NCBI GenBank assembly: GCA_036936605.1
Contig: JAUPFV010000002.1
Span: 269,770,770-269,834,769 of the forward strand
Reading direction: 5' to 3'
DNA: 64,000 nucleotides
Origin: Limnanthes douglasii subsp. nivea
Lineage: Eukaryota > Streptophyta > Magnoliopsida > Brassicales > Limnanthaceae
Shown here: in pieces, positions 23,251 through 32,299 of the stretch
Numbering within the stretch: the stretch's first letter is position 1
Layout of the letters: every line of letters starts with the position of its first letter
Notes under the pieces: generated by a model
Seen by the model: the letters and a program-made list of their open reading frames with translations, nothing else
Told to the model about the DNA's origin: nothing
The model's database searches: none
Translations under genes and position numbers: made by a program

Positions 23251-24339
23251 CACTCCAACTGATTTGTGTTTGTGTAGTAAGTATGACAACAAAACCTAGC
23301 TACTACAGATCAGGGTTGGTGAGCCTTCTGAAGCTACTTAAAGAGATGGGTATTACCCATGCCCACATTGAAGCTGCAAGAAACACACCCTTCTACACGC
23401 TTTTGAAAACGGCTTTCAAAATCCGTAATGAGGTAAAGCTGCCAAAAAAGAAATTCTACTCGATCATTCAGTATCTCGTTGAGAGGTTCTCTGTCGATCG
23501 AGATGCCTTCCGTATTGGCTCAAAATTTGTAAAGCTAACCGAAAACGATGCGAAGGTCATATTCGAGATGAAGCATGGCACGGAGGAAATGAGGTTAACG
23601 AAAACCGGAGCACTTCACAACAAATACGCGTCGGGCGAGGAGGATGAATCGAGGATGATGCAGAAATACTTCATGGGTAAAACTGGCAGGAAAGTAGCAG
23701 CGAGTAATACTAAAACAATAACGAATGCCATTATAAAGGTACGTGTAAAATCGACTTCATCTTATAAAGTAGGATGTTATACTTTTCTAACATAGCGTGT
23801 TGTCGTTGGTTTGACAAGAAGGTATACAAAAAGCCATAAGCGACGGGGGAGAGCATGAGTTGGAAGACGTTGCGAGGCTGCTGATACTGTTTTTATGCTC
23901 CATCCTATTCTACTCCGTATGTGGAGATATCCTGGGTTGGAGCACGCTTTATTATGTTGAAGACGTGAGCAAAATAAACAATTATGACTGGTCCGGATCA
24001 ATACTGTACAAGCTCCGACAGTCTATCAGGAGGTTCTTAGCAATCGAAAAACCCGATCGAGTCGTCGGCTGCGTCGCCCTACTAGTTGTAAGATTGATCT
24101 ATTAACTATAAAAATTAGTTATGTACAGAGCATCTTGATGATAAAACTTACCCCCATGCATCCCTTCTTCATGGAACACACAACAATCGGCCTCGAGGTG
24201 GCGAAGCCAACCTTGATACCAAGGTTTTTAAAATGGTTAGGATTAGAGTGTCAAGCAGCAACCATGGCGCTGCTTATTAAAATACCCGACCTGAAAAATG
24301 ATCAGGTATGAGCTTTTATATAGCTATTGAATTGGGGTT

Positions 24340-24760
24340 GCAAACAGTTCGCATCATATCATGGGTTTTGATTGGTGTTATATTAGAAAATTTATCAATC
24401 ATTTCACAGCCTGACATGAATACTTAGTTCGCAGCTTATTGTTTCCACACAGTTCGCAGCATATTGTTTACACACAATTCGCAGCTCAGCATGCGAATTG
24501 TTGCAACTCTAAAATGGATATAGTTTCAAACATTTCGCAGCATATCATGCCTTTTAATTAGTGTTATATTAGAACAATGCATCAATCATTTCGCAACCTG
24601 ACATGGATACTTAGTTCGCAGCTTATTGTTTCCACACAGTTCACAGCATATTGTTTACACACAATTCGCAGCTCAGCATGCGAATTGTTGCAACTCTAAC
24701 ATGGATATAGTTTCACGCATTTCGCAGCATATAATGCGAACTGTTTGTAAAAAACAATTT
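24340..24760. repeat. TTCGCA/TGCGAA motif array in a passenger-gene intron
   Basis: Dense repeats of AATTCGCAGCTCAGCATGCGAA-like palindromes. A roughly 180-base stretch is also duplicated in tandem (24350-24540 resembles 24540-24730, with shared runs such as ACACAATTCGCAGCTCAGCA). Confidence 0.8.
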
Positions 24761-25057
24761 GTTTATCCACACTCTCATACTTTCAAAACAAGCCTCTTGC
24801 ATCTATTTACTTACATGTGCCTCTGTTGGTAGATTTTGGAAGGTCCACTACTTCTTACCGATGCTGAAACCGAAGCTTTCGGAGAATGACCAGATAGTGG
24901 AGATGCAGATGAGGAACGTATTTCACCAGAAGAAAGATCAAGGAAGAGGAAGAAAAGCACAGCATCAAAACCAAGACAAAGGAGACGAGTATCATAGAAA
25001 GAAACGAATAAGGTGATGTCTCCCAGACCCGAACAACCAACACTCCCCGAGCCAACA

Positions 25058-25131
25058 ATTCCACCACCAAGACTCCCCAAGCAAACTATTCCACCACCAA
25101 GACTCCCCAAGCAAACGATTCCACCACCACC
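25058..25131 (+). repeat. 30-bp coding tandem repeat
   Basis: Two complete units and a partial third of ATTCCACCACCAAGACTCCC... encode the repeated peptide IPPPRLPKQT. The second unit starts at 25088. Confidence 0.9.
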
Positions 25132-25984
25132 GAAAGGCAAATCCAGGAAGGAGGCCGACGATGATGCCACAACCAGTATGAGTGAAACAATCGGTGATTA
25201 TTTATTCAAACGCAGAAAACCTAATCCTGAGATTTCTGCAATTATTGCTGAATCAAAGCGTTTAAAGACACATGCCGACAAGAACAAGTACGAGAGGAAG
25301 ATACAAAAATAGGCCAGAGAAGTAAGTATCAATTTCCCCTTAAATAATCAGCACTTAATATGTTTATAAAACGTCTGCTATCATTTTTTCAGCTGAAAGA
25401 ATTGAAACGGAAGATATCGGATCTTGAAGCACAACAACTCCACGCTGCTATCTCTCAGCCAATTTTCTAGATTGAAAGCCCAATAGTTGAGCAGGTACCA
25501 ACATTTCCAGATAGAGCAGCATCCACTGTATTGCAAGCATCCATGTCTGATGCTGATCAGCACCATGCTGATGCAGTACTGCCAGAAGAGAGGGATGATG
25601 ATGCTAACCATTCACCCATACCGGTACAATCTACAAGGATGTACGAAGAGTAGTCGGTGCCCACAGAGATGGACACCACGAAGACGTAGACATAGAAAGA
25701 AAGACACGAGTCTCATCCGAATGACCCAAAGGAGATAGAATATCGTGCGAAAGAAGTGGCAAAACCAGGCAACCTAAAAGATGTAAGTGGATCAAAAGTT
25801 CAATAAGATTCAAATATCTTATTTATTTGTTGTGATAAAATTTATTGAAATAATATTTACTGTTGTATAAATATTCAAACAAACTCAGTGTATCTATTTA
25901 AAACAGTCAGCGGGGTTTCCCAATTGAATACATATTCCAAACAATGTCATCATATGATATAATGATATCAAACAAATATCAGGA

Positions 25985-26135
25985 CTGTTGTGTAGTCATG
26001 TCCAAACAATTTGCATCTTATGTTGCGAATTGTGTATTCAACTAGTAGATTGGTTATTTTACAATTCGCATGCTGAGCTGCGATTTGTATGAAGTGGACA
26101 AAACAAATATCAGGTCAGCATGCGAATCGTTCGCA
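25985..26135. repeat. TTCGCA/TGCGAA motifs before the Gln-rich exon
   Basis: Four to five degenerate copies (for example CAATTCGCATGC at about 26061 and CATGCGAATCGTTCGCAAC at about 26119) lie in the presumed intron ahead of the CAA-rich segment. Confidence 0.65.
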
Positions 26136-26206
26136 ACAATGATTATAGTATGCTTAACCCTTCCACTTTTTTTATTGGAATTTTTATGAAACAGGAGACC
26201 GAAAGA

Positions 26207-26497
26207 CAACAACAACAACAGCAACAACACCAACAGCACCAAGTTCAACACCAGCAACAACAACAACAACAACACCAGCAACAACAACACCAACAACAAC
26301 AGCAGCAACAAGTTCAAGACGAACAACAGCAACACGAACAACAACAACACCAAAAACACCAGCAACAACAAGTTCAACACCAGCAACAACAACAACAAGT
26401 CCAACAACAACAACAATATCAACAGCAGTAGAAACAACTTCAACAACAACAACAAGAAGAACAACAAAGACAACAAGAAAAACAACAACAACAACAG
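26207..26497 (+). repeat. Imperfect CAA/CAG microsatellite
   Basis: About 290 bases of interrupted CAA/CAG triplets with CAC interruptions. It encodes a Gln/His-rich tract in the plus-strand passenger frame until a TAG at 26429-26431. Long Leu/Val-rich ORFs on the other strand are shadows. Confidence 0.95.
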
Positions 26498-26778
26498 ATA
26501 GCGTTGGCAAAGAGAGAAAGGCTAATGCAAGAAATAGCACCGCAGGAGTCAGAACATGTCCATCTCTGTGAGAAGACAGAACTACTCAGCCATGAAGGAC
26601 CATTTTTACAAGACAACACCACATATGCAGATGCACATCGAAGACCAACGGTGATGTGCGCAAAGTTAGAATTGCTAAGCCAACGTGAAACTGTAGCACT
26701 GGTAACAAATCAACTACAAGCTCTAGAGTCCAACGATAACACAGTAGGTTTATCCGTTATAGCTGGTGTGCCGAAAGA

Positions 26779-28916
26779 GTAACTTTCCCTAAAATTCTTA
26801 ACCGTAAAGAAGGGTTCTATTACGGTCAATGGATCATGGTAAATATATTGTATTGCCGCTAAAGCGTGAGGACATGGAAAACACTCTTGTTGCCACGATC
26901 CGCAAGAACATTTGATATCCAACAGATTAACAACAGCCAAAGGATTCGAGAAGACTTCGAACAAGGCGGTAGACGACTTACATACTACCCAAGTTCGGCA
27001 CATGTCAACATTCAGCTTTAGCTTCTTCTCGTACTCGGGGACCAAATTAGTACTCCAGCTGAGACCCTCTTCGTATCTTCGTGAAACTTGATTCATAAGC
27101 AAGACTCTAATCCATTCAATAAACTCAACAATTGGTAGGCCGCAATATTTTTTGATCTTATTGTTAAACAATTTAGCTGCAGTAGAACCCATAGAGCCGC
27201 ATCGCTTCCCTTTTATGTAAGCCTGCGCATACTTTTCAGGGGGTAAATTTGCAAGAAAATCACTCATTATGTCACCACATTCACATATAAAAATTGTTAG
27301 TATATCTTTAAAAAGCTCTCGACTCGGAGCATAAGCAAGACGATGGAAGAAACTCAACATCCTTTTTTTATAGTCTCTGTTAGTATGTTCCAGTTTGGCT
27401 TTCAAATTCTGCATGAGATGGAAATAACAGTACGCATGATAGCAGTTTGGATACAAGACAGAAACAACATTAACGATACTAGAATGATGGTCTGAAATAA
27501 ATGTGATCTGGAGATCCAACAAATGTGGTTTCAAACACCTCAAAAACCACATCCAATTTTCCCAATCTTCAATGTTAACTACACCAACAGCAACAGGGAA
27601 TAGTCCTGGAAAAAGGCAGATCAAATGAACACTACAACAGTACCCAAACGTTTAAAAATTGTACACATTTTTCATGCTGTCCTGGTAGTTGCGCTCACAA
27701 TATTTGCTGCAAACTGTGTACAAGCATAAGCTGCGATGTAAACACAGTTTCAAATACTACCTAATTCGCAGCCTCAAATGCGAAATGTCATGATTACAAC
27801 AACAAAAGGTTTGCATATATAGGATGCGAACTGTTATCGCATAATTCGCATCCTCAAATTCGAAATGTGAAGATTCGAACACTGCTTAATTCGCAGCTTT
27901 GGATGCAAATTCTTGCACAATAATTTCACACAAAAACATCATTCAGATTAACTAGTTAAATGTAACTAACCGTTATTGTCGTCCTTTACTACGGCAGTAA
28001 GCAAGGTACCCTTATACTTGCCATATAAGTGGGTTCCATCAACAAACAACATTGGACGTCATGAATGAAAACCCCGAAGGGACGAACCAAATGCTACAAA
28101 ACAGCGCTTGAATCGGTTTCCAGCTGATAACTCCAACTGGCAGTCTGAAGTAATATCTCGGCTCTTCAAGCGTTTGAAGTATCCGCTTAGTAAACTAAAA
28201 GAACTTGAACTATCTCTAAAAAATCCCCTCCTAGCCTTCTCTAAAGCATTCCATGACAAACGGTAAGAGATGTCAAGACCGTAATCTTGTTTGACAGTCG
28301 ATTGTATTGTTTTGGCTGTCAACGAATGGCAGGTCCGTAGAGAATCCTGAATTTCCTCTGCAATCAAATCTGATGTCAAATGACAGTCGATTGTGTTGTG
28401 CAGGTATTTGAAAGAAAAATCATGCTCTAACGCAAACTTGCACAAAGATAACCTCAGACCAGCAACACCTTCTTCAAAAGTTTGACCCACTCCATTAATA
28501 GCATCAGCCCAACCAGCAGTAGCAAGTTGTTTTTTTCTCTCATCAGAATTAACTAAACCGTTACTACTCTCCCCGATAACTAGTTGATTGGGAGATGGTT
28601 CTCCCAAACTCAAGCTACACTCTTTACGCTTTACACCAGAACCCTTATCGAAGACGTGTTGTTCTATGAGAAAATTAACCCGTTTTAAACGCTCCAAATC
28701 AAGATATAAAACCAACCCCACAAAATCATTATGGTTATTAAAGAAACAATTATTGTGATCCCCGCAGGAGTAGGTAATTATGTAGTCACCTGTGGCAAGC
28801 TCCTCCCATGTGTTCTCCACATAAGCTTGGATACTTTGAAAGCTTTCAAACTCCGTGAAAGGCACAATTGTGGTTTGGTGACCATATTTAAAAATACAAA
28901 CTCGTGATTTGGACAT
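26779..28916 (-). pseudogene. MULE 2 transposase, SWIM type (nearly intact, with stops)
   Basis: Minus strand. Exon 28059-28916 carries the N-terminal domain (MSKSRVCIFKYGHQ), a Lys-rich linker and the MuDR-type segment (LTAKTIQSTVKQDYGLDISY). A TGA at about 28058-28060 replaces a Cys codon of MULE 1 just before the catalytic segment LFVDGTHLYG (about 28030). An intron with TTCGCA motifs follows (about 27640-27960). Exon 26710-27624 has LFPVAVGVVNIEDWENWMWF, the second catalytic aspartate (TFISDHHSS), HAYCYFHLMQNL and the SWIM finger CSCGSWQQECFPCPH. Homology to MULE 1 ends near 26779 and the frame runs into passenger-gene sequence, so the C-terminal Cys knuckle is missing. Confidence 0.88.
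27640..27930. repeat. TTCGCA/TGCGAA motif array in the MULE 2 transposase intron
   Basis: Repeated units such as CTAATTCGCAGCCTCAAATGCGAAATGT occur in several versions. Same position relative to the exons as 19180-19440 in MULE 1. Confidence 0.75.
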
Positions 28917-28989
28917 CTCTTACCCTGGACAGAACAAGCTATAAGTTATTAGTCCCAAAAAATTATATGCAAATTATTTATTACTGCAT

Positions 28990-29460
28990 CAAGTAATTCG
29001 CATCCGATCTTGCGATTTGTGTATACCTACAAGTTGCAGACTGTGCTCAATTCCCATCTTATCCTGATATTTGTTTGTAAAAAAAGTTCTTATATTTGTT
29101 TTGAAATAAAATACTCTAAAAAGTTCTAGATAGTTCGCATCCTAGCATGCGAAACGTAAAAGAAACTAAAAAAGTACTGATATTTGTTTGAAAATGCAAT
29201 ACTTTAGAGTTCTACACAGTTCGCATCATAACATTTGAAAACGTAGAAAAGTCCTGGTATTTGTTTGAACATACAATACTCTAGAGTTTCACTTAGTTCG
29301 TATCATAACATGTGAAACGTATGTTCTTCATACAATTTGCAACATATTTCTAAGCAAAATTTGAAATTCTTTCATGTGATTCGCATGTCACCATGCGAAA
29401 TGATAATACAATCAGCATCTTCATCATCAAATACATCAAACAATTCGCATCTTGCGTGGA
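28990..29460. repeat. TTCGCA/TGCGAA motif array upstream of MULE 2 transposase
   Basis: Repeats such as TAGTTCGCATCCTAGCATGCGAAACGT, spaced by AT-rich bases including recurring ATATTTGTTTG(A) words. Corresponds to 20740-21190 in MULE 1. Confidence 0.75.
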
Positions 29461-30029
29461 AGGCGTGGACAACTAAAACTCGTAATCTACACATGTTTAA
29501 CGTCCGAAATAAAAATCTAAAGCACTACAAAATTAGTATATAACATCAGAAAACAAGGACATGAGTATATAACGACAAATATTAACAAAACAATAACAGA
29601 TCACTGTAACAAAAAAACAGAGAAAAGCTCGAAATCAAGCTATGAAGTCTAAAAACAGTAAAATATAACCTATTCCAACTGATAAAACCAACAAAATAAC
29701 TTCGAAATCAGTAGGTAATTACGATTACATGGGACCAGAAACACGATTACTTGCAAAACAACAGATTCCTGTACGTAGAAGACAGTGGTTAGATACGTTT
29801 TACACCACCAAACTATATAAATAAACATACCTTAAACACTCCGATCACCGGAAAATGTGATTTCAACCTGTCTTCGTGGTGGTTCGTAGGGTTAGGTGGT
29901 TAGAGCGGCTAACAAATTCAAATCTTCAAAAAGCTAGAAAAAATAAAAAGAAAACAGAAAATTATGTTTATATAGTTGGTTAAGGGTAGTTAGGGTATTA
30001 CAAATATATTAGGTTGTGAGTGACAATAA

Positions 30030-30124
30030 GATAGTTGAGGTGGGTATTAAGTAACAATTGATCAAATCTTGGATAGTAAGTGACAATTCAAATAGTTGAG
30101 TGAGTACTTTAAGTGCAATTTCCC
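30030..30124 (-). repeat. Right terminal inverted repeat of MULE 2
   Basis: Complementary to 22284-22385. The same terminal sequence occurs at the right end of MULE 1 (about 21775-21866). Confidence 0.82.
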
Positions 30125-30133
30125 TAAAATTAT

Positions 30134-30771
30134 TAGGTATTTATATACAAATAATTTTGTTTTAATTATTATTTTTATAAATTAAAAATAAAATAAAAGT
30201 GCACGTTTAAATATGTCACTAAAGCGCCGTTTAAGTTGCAACCTCATTTACAAACACTAATTTTTAATATAGTTTAGCCCCCGCTAATTTTTAATAATTA
30301 ACCAAATTACCTTCTATCCCCCCGCTAATTTTTAATAATTAACCAAATTACCTTCTATCCCCTTCATTTGTAACATAAAAGTTACAGATTTAGATTCACC
30401 GTCCAAAAAAATAGTGGATTTTTATATGGAGTTTCGAAATCCTAACCTGTAAAAGAACAACTTTGCTATGGGTCTTATCTCAATGATATATGCGTGCAAA
30501 AAACTGGTCCAAATCCTAAATAAAAATAAATCCGCTACATTAAAACACACTAACTTAATAAAAAATAATATTATTTAAATTATAAGGGATACAAATTTGA
30601 TAATTTTTTAAATTTTTTATATTTTTTTCGAGTCAATGTTTTTTTTATCAAATATTAACCAAATCTGACATAATAAATAAATCAAAAACTAAAAAATGAA
30701 CAGAATCTTATCTAACTAACTCGAAATTGGAATTAAAGATGTAAAACATTAAATCATAATTTAAAAATTGA
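30134..30771. other. AT-rich spacer between MULE 2 and LINE 1
   Basis: No supported gene. It contains the 41-bp tandem duplication listed separately and runs of A/T. Confidence 0.6.
30278..30361 (+). repeat. 41-bp tandem duplication
   Basis: Two head-to-tail copies of CCCCGCTAATTTTTAATAAT..., with the shared CCGCTAAT word at 30281 and 30322. Copies are identical by eye, suggesting a recent event. Confidence 0.92.
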
Positions 30772-30834
30772 GGGGTGAGAAATAAAAATATGAAAAACCA
30801 GAAATGCTTCTCTCCCAAGAAAGCTCCAAGAAAT

Positions 30835-30869
30835 GAGTGGGTTTCTTAACCTCTAAGAAACCTTCACTC
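30835..30869 (+). other. Hairpin in the LINE 1 5' leader
   Basis: GGTTTCTTA (30840-30848) pairs with TAAGAAACC (30854-30862) around the loop ACCTC. Outer bases GAGTG and CACTC extend the stem past a two-base bulge on the 3' side. Confidence 0.7.
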
Positions 30870-30997
30870 ATTTTTCTTCCCGCTGTTTTGATCTCTCATT
30901 GCATCGTTGTATCTTTGCTGCGTCATTGTTAACCTCTGTTGCGTGGGATGGTGCTGAATGTTTCATCGGAAGGCAGTGCCTGTGGTTGGGCTGCGTA

Positions 30998-32299
30998 ATG
31001 GCTGTGAATTCTCTAAGCGCTCGAGAGTTTCCACCTTTGAATAACAAGTCTGAGACGAATCTTCCTCTTCAAGGTTCGAATGGTCCTTCGTCTGTTAGGA
31101 TGCTATACACTGATGCCTTGAAAAATAGGAATAAGATTGCTGGGTTTCGTTCAGAAAGGATTGTGTCTTATGAAGATCATAATGTGATTCAGTTCACAAT
31201 ACAAACGAAGGCTGATCTTTTGACTCAATCGAGGACTACTCTTGTAGCCAAATTCAGTGATGGCATCCCCAAGCGGTTGGCTTTTCAAGCCTTTCTTGAT
31301 TCTTTCAAGTTTAAGGGGATGTTTACGTATGAAACGATTTATTCGAGGCAAATTCCTGTTGAGTTCTCTGTGGTGGAAGACGCTGACAGATTGTGGTTGA
31401 AACAGTTTTGGAAGGTGGAAGGTAAGGTTATGAGAGTTATCAAGTGGTGTCCCCAAAGCAACAGAAACTATGAGTGCCTTGTTGCCTTACTCTGGGTAAG
31501 GTTTGAGAAGTTACCTGAATTTCTGTATAACAGATCTGTTATACTAGAATTGGCTTCTTCTCTTGGCTTTGTTCATCAGGTGGTGGTGCCAGATATTAAT
31601 AGAGCTAAAGTGAATGCTTGTTTTGCTTTGGTTGAAATCGATGTTTCAAGGCTGATGAAAAGGAAATTGTGGGTTGGATTTGGTAATCGTGATGGGTGCT
31701 GGTTAGGTGTGAGTTACAAGAATGATCCCTGCTATTGCCAGACTTGTCATCATTTAGGGCATGGTTCTGAGAATTGCAAAAAGAATTTAGAGAAGGATTC
31801 CAAGAATGTGCAGCAAAGTTCTGATTTTATTGCTAAAGATGTTGTTCAACCTGAGTTGTTACATGATAAAGTTACATCTGATCAACCTCCTAAATCTACA
31901 AAGGTTCAAACTTTCACTCAAGTTTACAGAAGGAAACTAAAATCTATTATAACAACCAAGGACAGGCCTTTTGTTTCTTGTCCATCAACAAGTCTTGCAA
32001 GTCCGGTTAAAGAGAAGACAGTCTCCAACAATGACCCTGATCTCATTAGTGCTCTTCAGAATCTTGAGGAGGAAGATAATTCTTTGGGCAATGATAATCT
32101 GCAGGCTTCCCCTCGTGGTGGAAATATCGGTAGTTATAACCCTTCTCCAAGGGCTAGCTCCAATGATCATGATTTTGAATCTATTATCTCCAGCAAGATC
32201 AAATATGCAAACAAGAACAACAACTCAAAAAGGTTATCTATAAACTCTATGAGAAAGAGAGAAAATGTTCAAAATAGGTCTGTTTCTGATAATGTTTAA
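30998..32299 (+). CDS. LINE 1 ORF1, DUF4283/zinc-knuckle RNA-binding protein
   Basis: The ATG at 30998 (MAVNSLSAREFPPL) is chosen because it aligns with the ORF1 start of LINE 2 (MNPQASEEFPVL); the open frame extends upstream but with no earlier ATG. 433 residues. The first half is a DUF4283-type domain (FSDGIPKRLAF, then LLWVRFEKLPEFLYN). A CCHC-like knuckle follows: CYCQTCHHLGHGSENC at about residues 245-260. The rest is a polar, Ser/Asn-rich tail. Family knowledge: LINE ORF1 proteins bind the element RNA. It is uninterrupted although ORF2 is broken. It overlaps ORF2 by 8 bases (ATGTTTAA). Confidence 0.88.
   Translation: MAVNSLSAREFPPLNNKSETNLPLQGSNGPSSVRMLYTDALKNRNKIAGFRSERIVSYEDHNVIQFTIQTKADLLTQSRTTLVAKFSDGIPKRLAFQAFLDSFKFKGMFTYETIYSRQIPVEFSVVEDADRLWLKQFWKVEGKVMRVIKWCPQSNRNYECLVALLWVRFEKLPEFLYNRSVILELASSLGFVHQVVVPDINRAKVNACFALVEIDVSRLMKRKLWVGFGNRDGCWLGVSYKNDPCYCQTCHHLGHGSENCKKNLEKDSKNVQQSSDFIAKDVVQPELLHDKVTSDQPPKSTKVQTFTQVYRRKLKSIITTKDRPFVSCPSTSLASPVKEKTVSNNDPDLISALQNLEEEDNSLGNDNLQASPRGGNIGSYNPSPRASSNDHDFESIISSKIKYANKNNNSKRLSINSMRKRENVQNRSVSDNV

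Larger units (their letters stand above)
23283..26781 (+). pseudogene. Passenger gene in MULE 2 (plant-specific protein, broken)
   Basis: Plus strand, convergent to the transposase. The first exon probably runs 23283-23738 (MTTKPSYYRSGLVSL start; donor GTACGT). A second exon, about 23825-24087, encodes HELEDVARLLILFLCSILFY and a Tyr/Asp-rich segment (donor GTAAGA). A third, about 24129-24305, encodes FFMEHTTIGLEV. This three-part pattern resembles DUF1985/plant-mobile-domain proteins often carried by plant transposons; the family name is tentative. Downstream parts encode a basic Pro-rich region (25013-25312), a coiled-coil-like segment (about 25390-25470), a Gln-rich region and a tail ending at 26781. 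In-frame stops at 24893, 25310, about 25470 and 26431 indicate decay. No protease domain was recognised. Confidence 0.6.
22284..30124 (-). mobile_element. MULE 2, full-length Mutator-like element with passenger gene
   Basis: 7,841 bp bounded by an exact 9-bp direct repeat TAAAATTAT (22275-22283 and 30125-30133), the target duplication length typical of Mutator-like elements. The ends are degenerate inverted repeats of about 80-100 bp: left GAGAAAAGTACC..., right complement GGGAAATTGCAC..., with both containing the shared words TCAACTAT and TGTTACTTAATACC. The right half encodes the transposase on the minus strand, and the left half a convergent plus-strand passenger gene. Non-coding parts contain the TTCGCA motif family. 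Both genes carry stops, so the element is now non-autonomous. Confidence 0.92.

Noticed and set aside
24811..25170. Gly-rich minus-strand frame opposite the passenger gene
   Set aside because: Shadow of the 30-bp Pro-rich repeats on the plus strand.
26054..26540. Long minus-strand frames rich in Leu or Val
   Set aside because: They are complements of the CAA/CAG microsatellite and have no other composition.
19180..29460. CRISPR-like spaced repeats
   Set aside because: Units are degenerate, unevenly spaced and palindromic, and the genome is a plant; not a CRISPR array.
30899..30997. Upstream extension of LINE 1 ORF1
   Set aside because: It would begin with TTG; the ATG at 30998 matches the ORF1 start of LINE 2.
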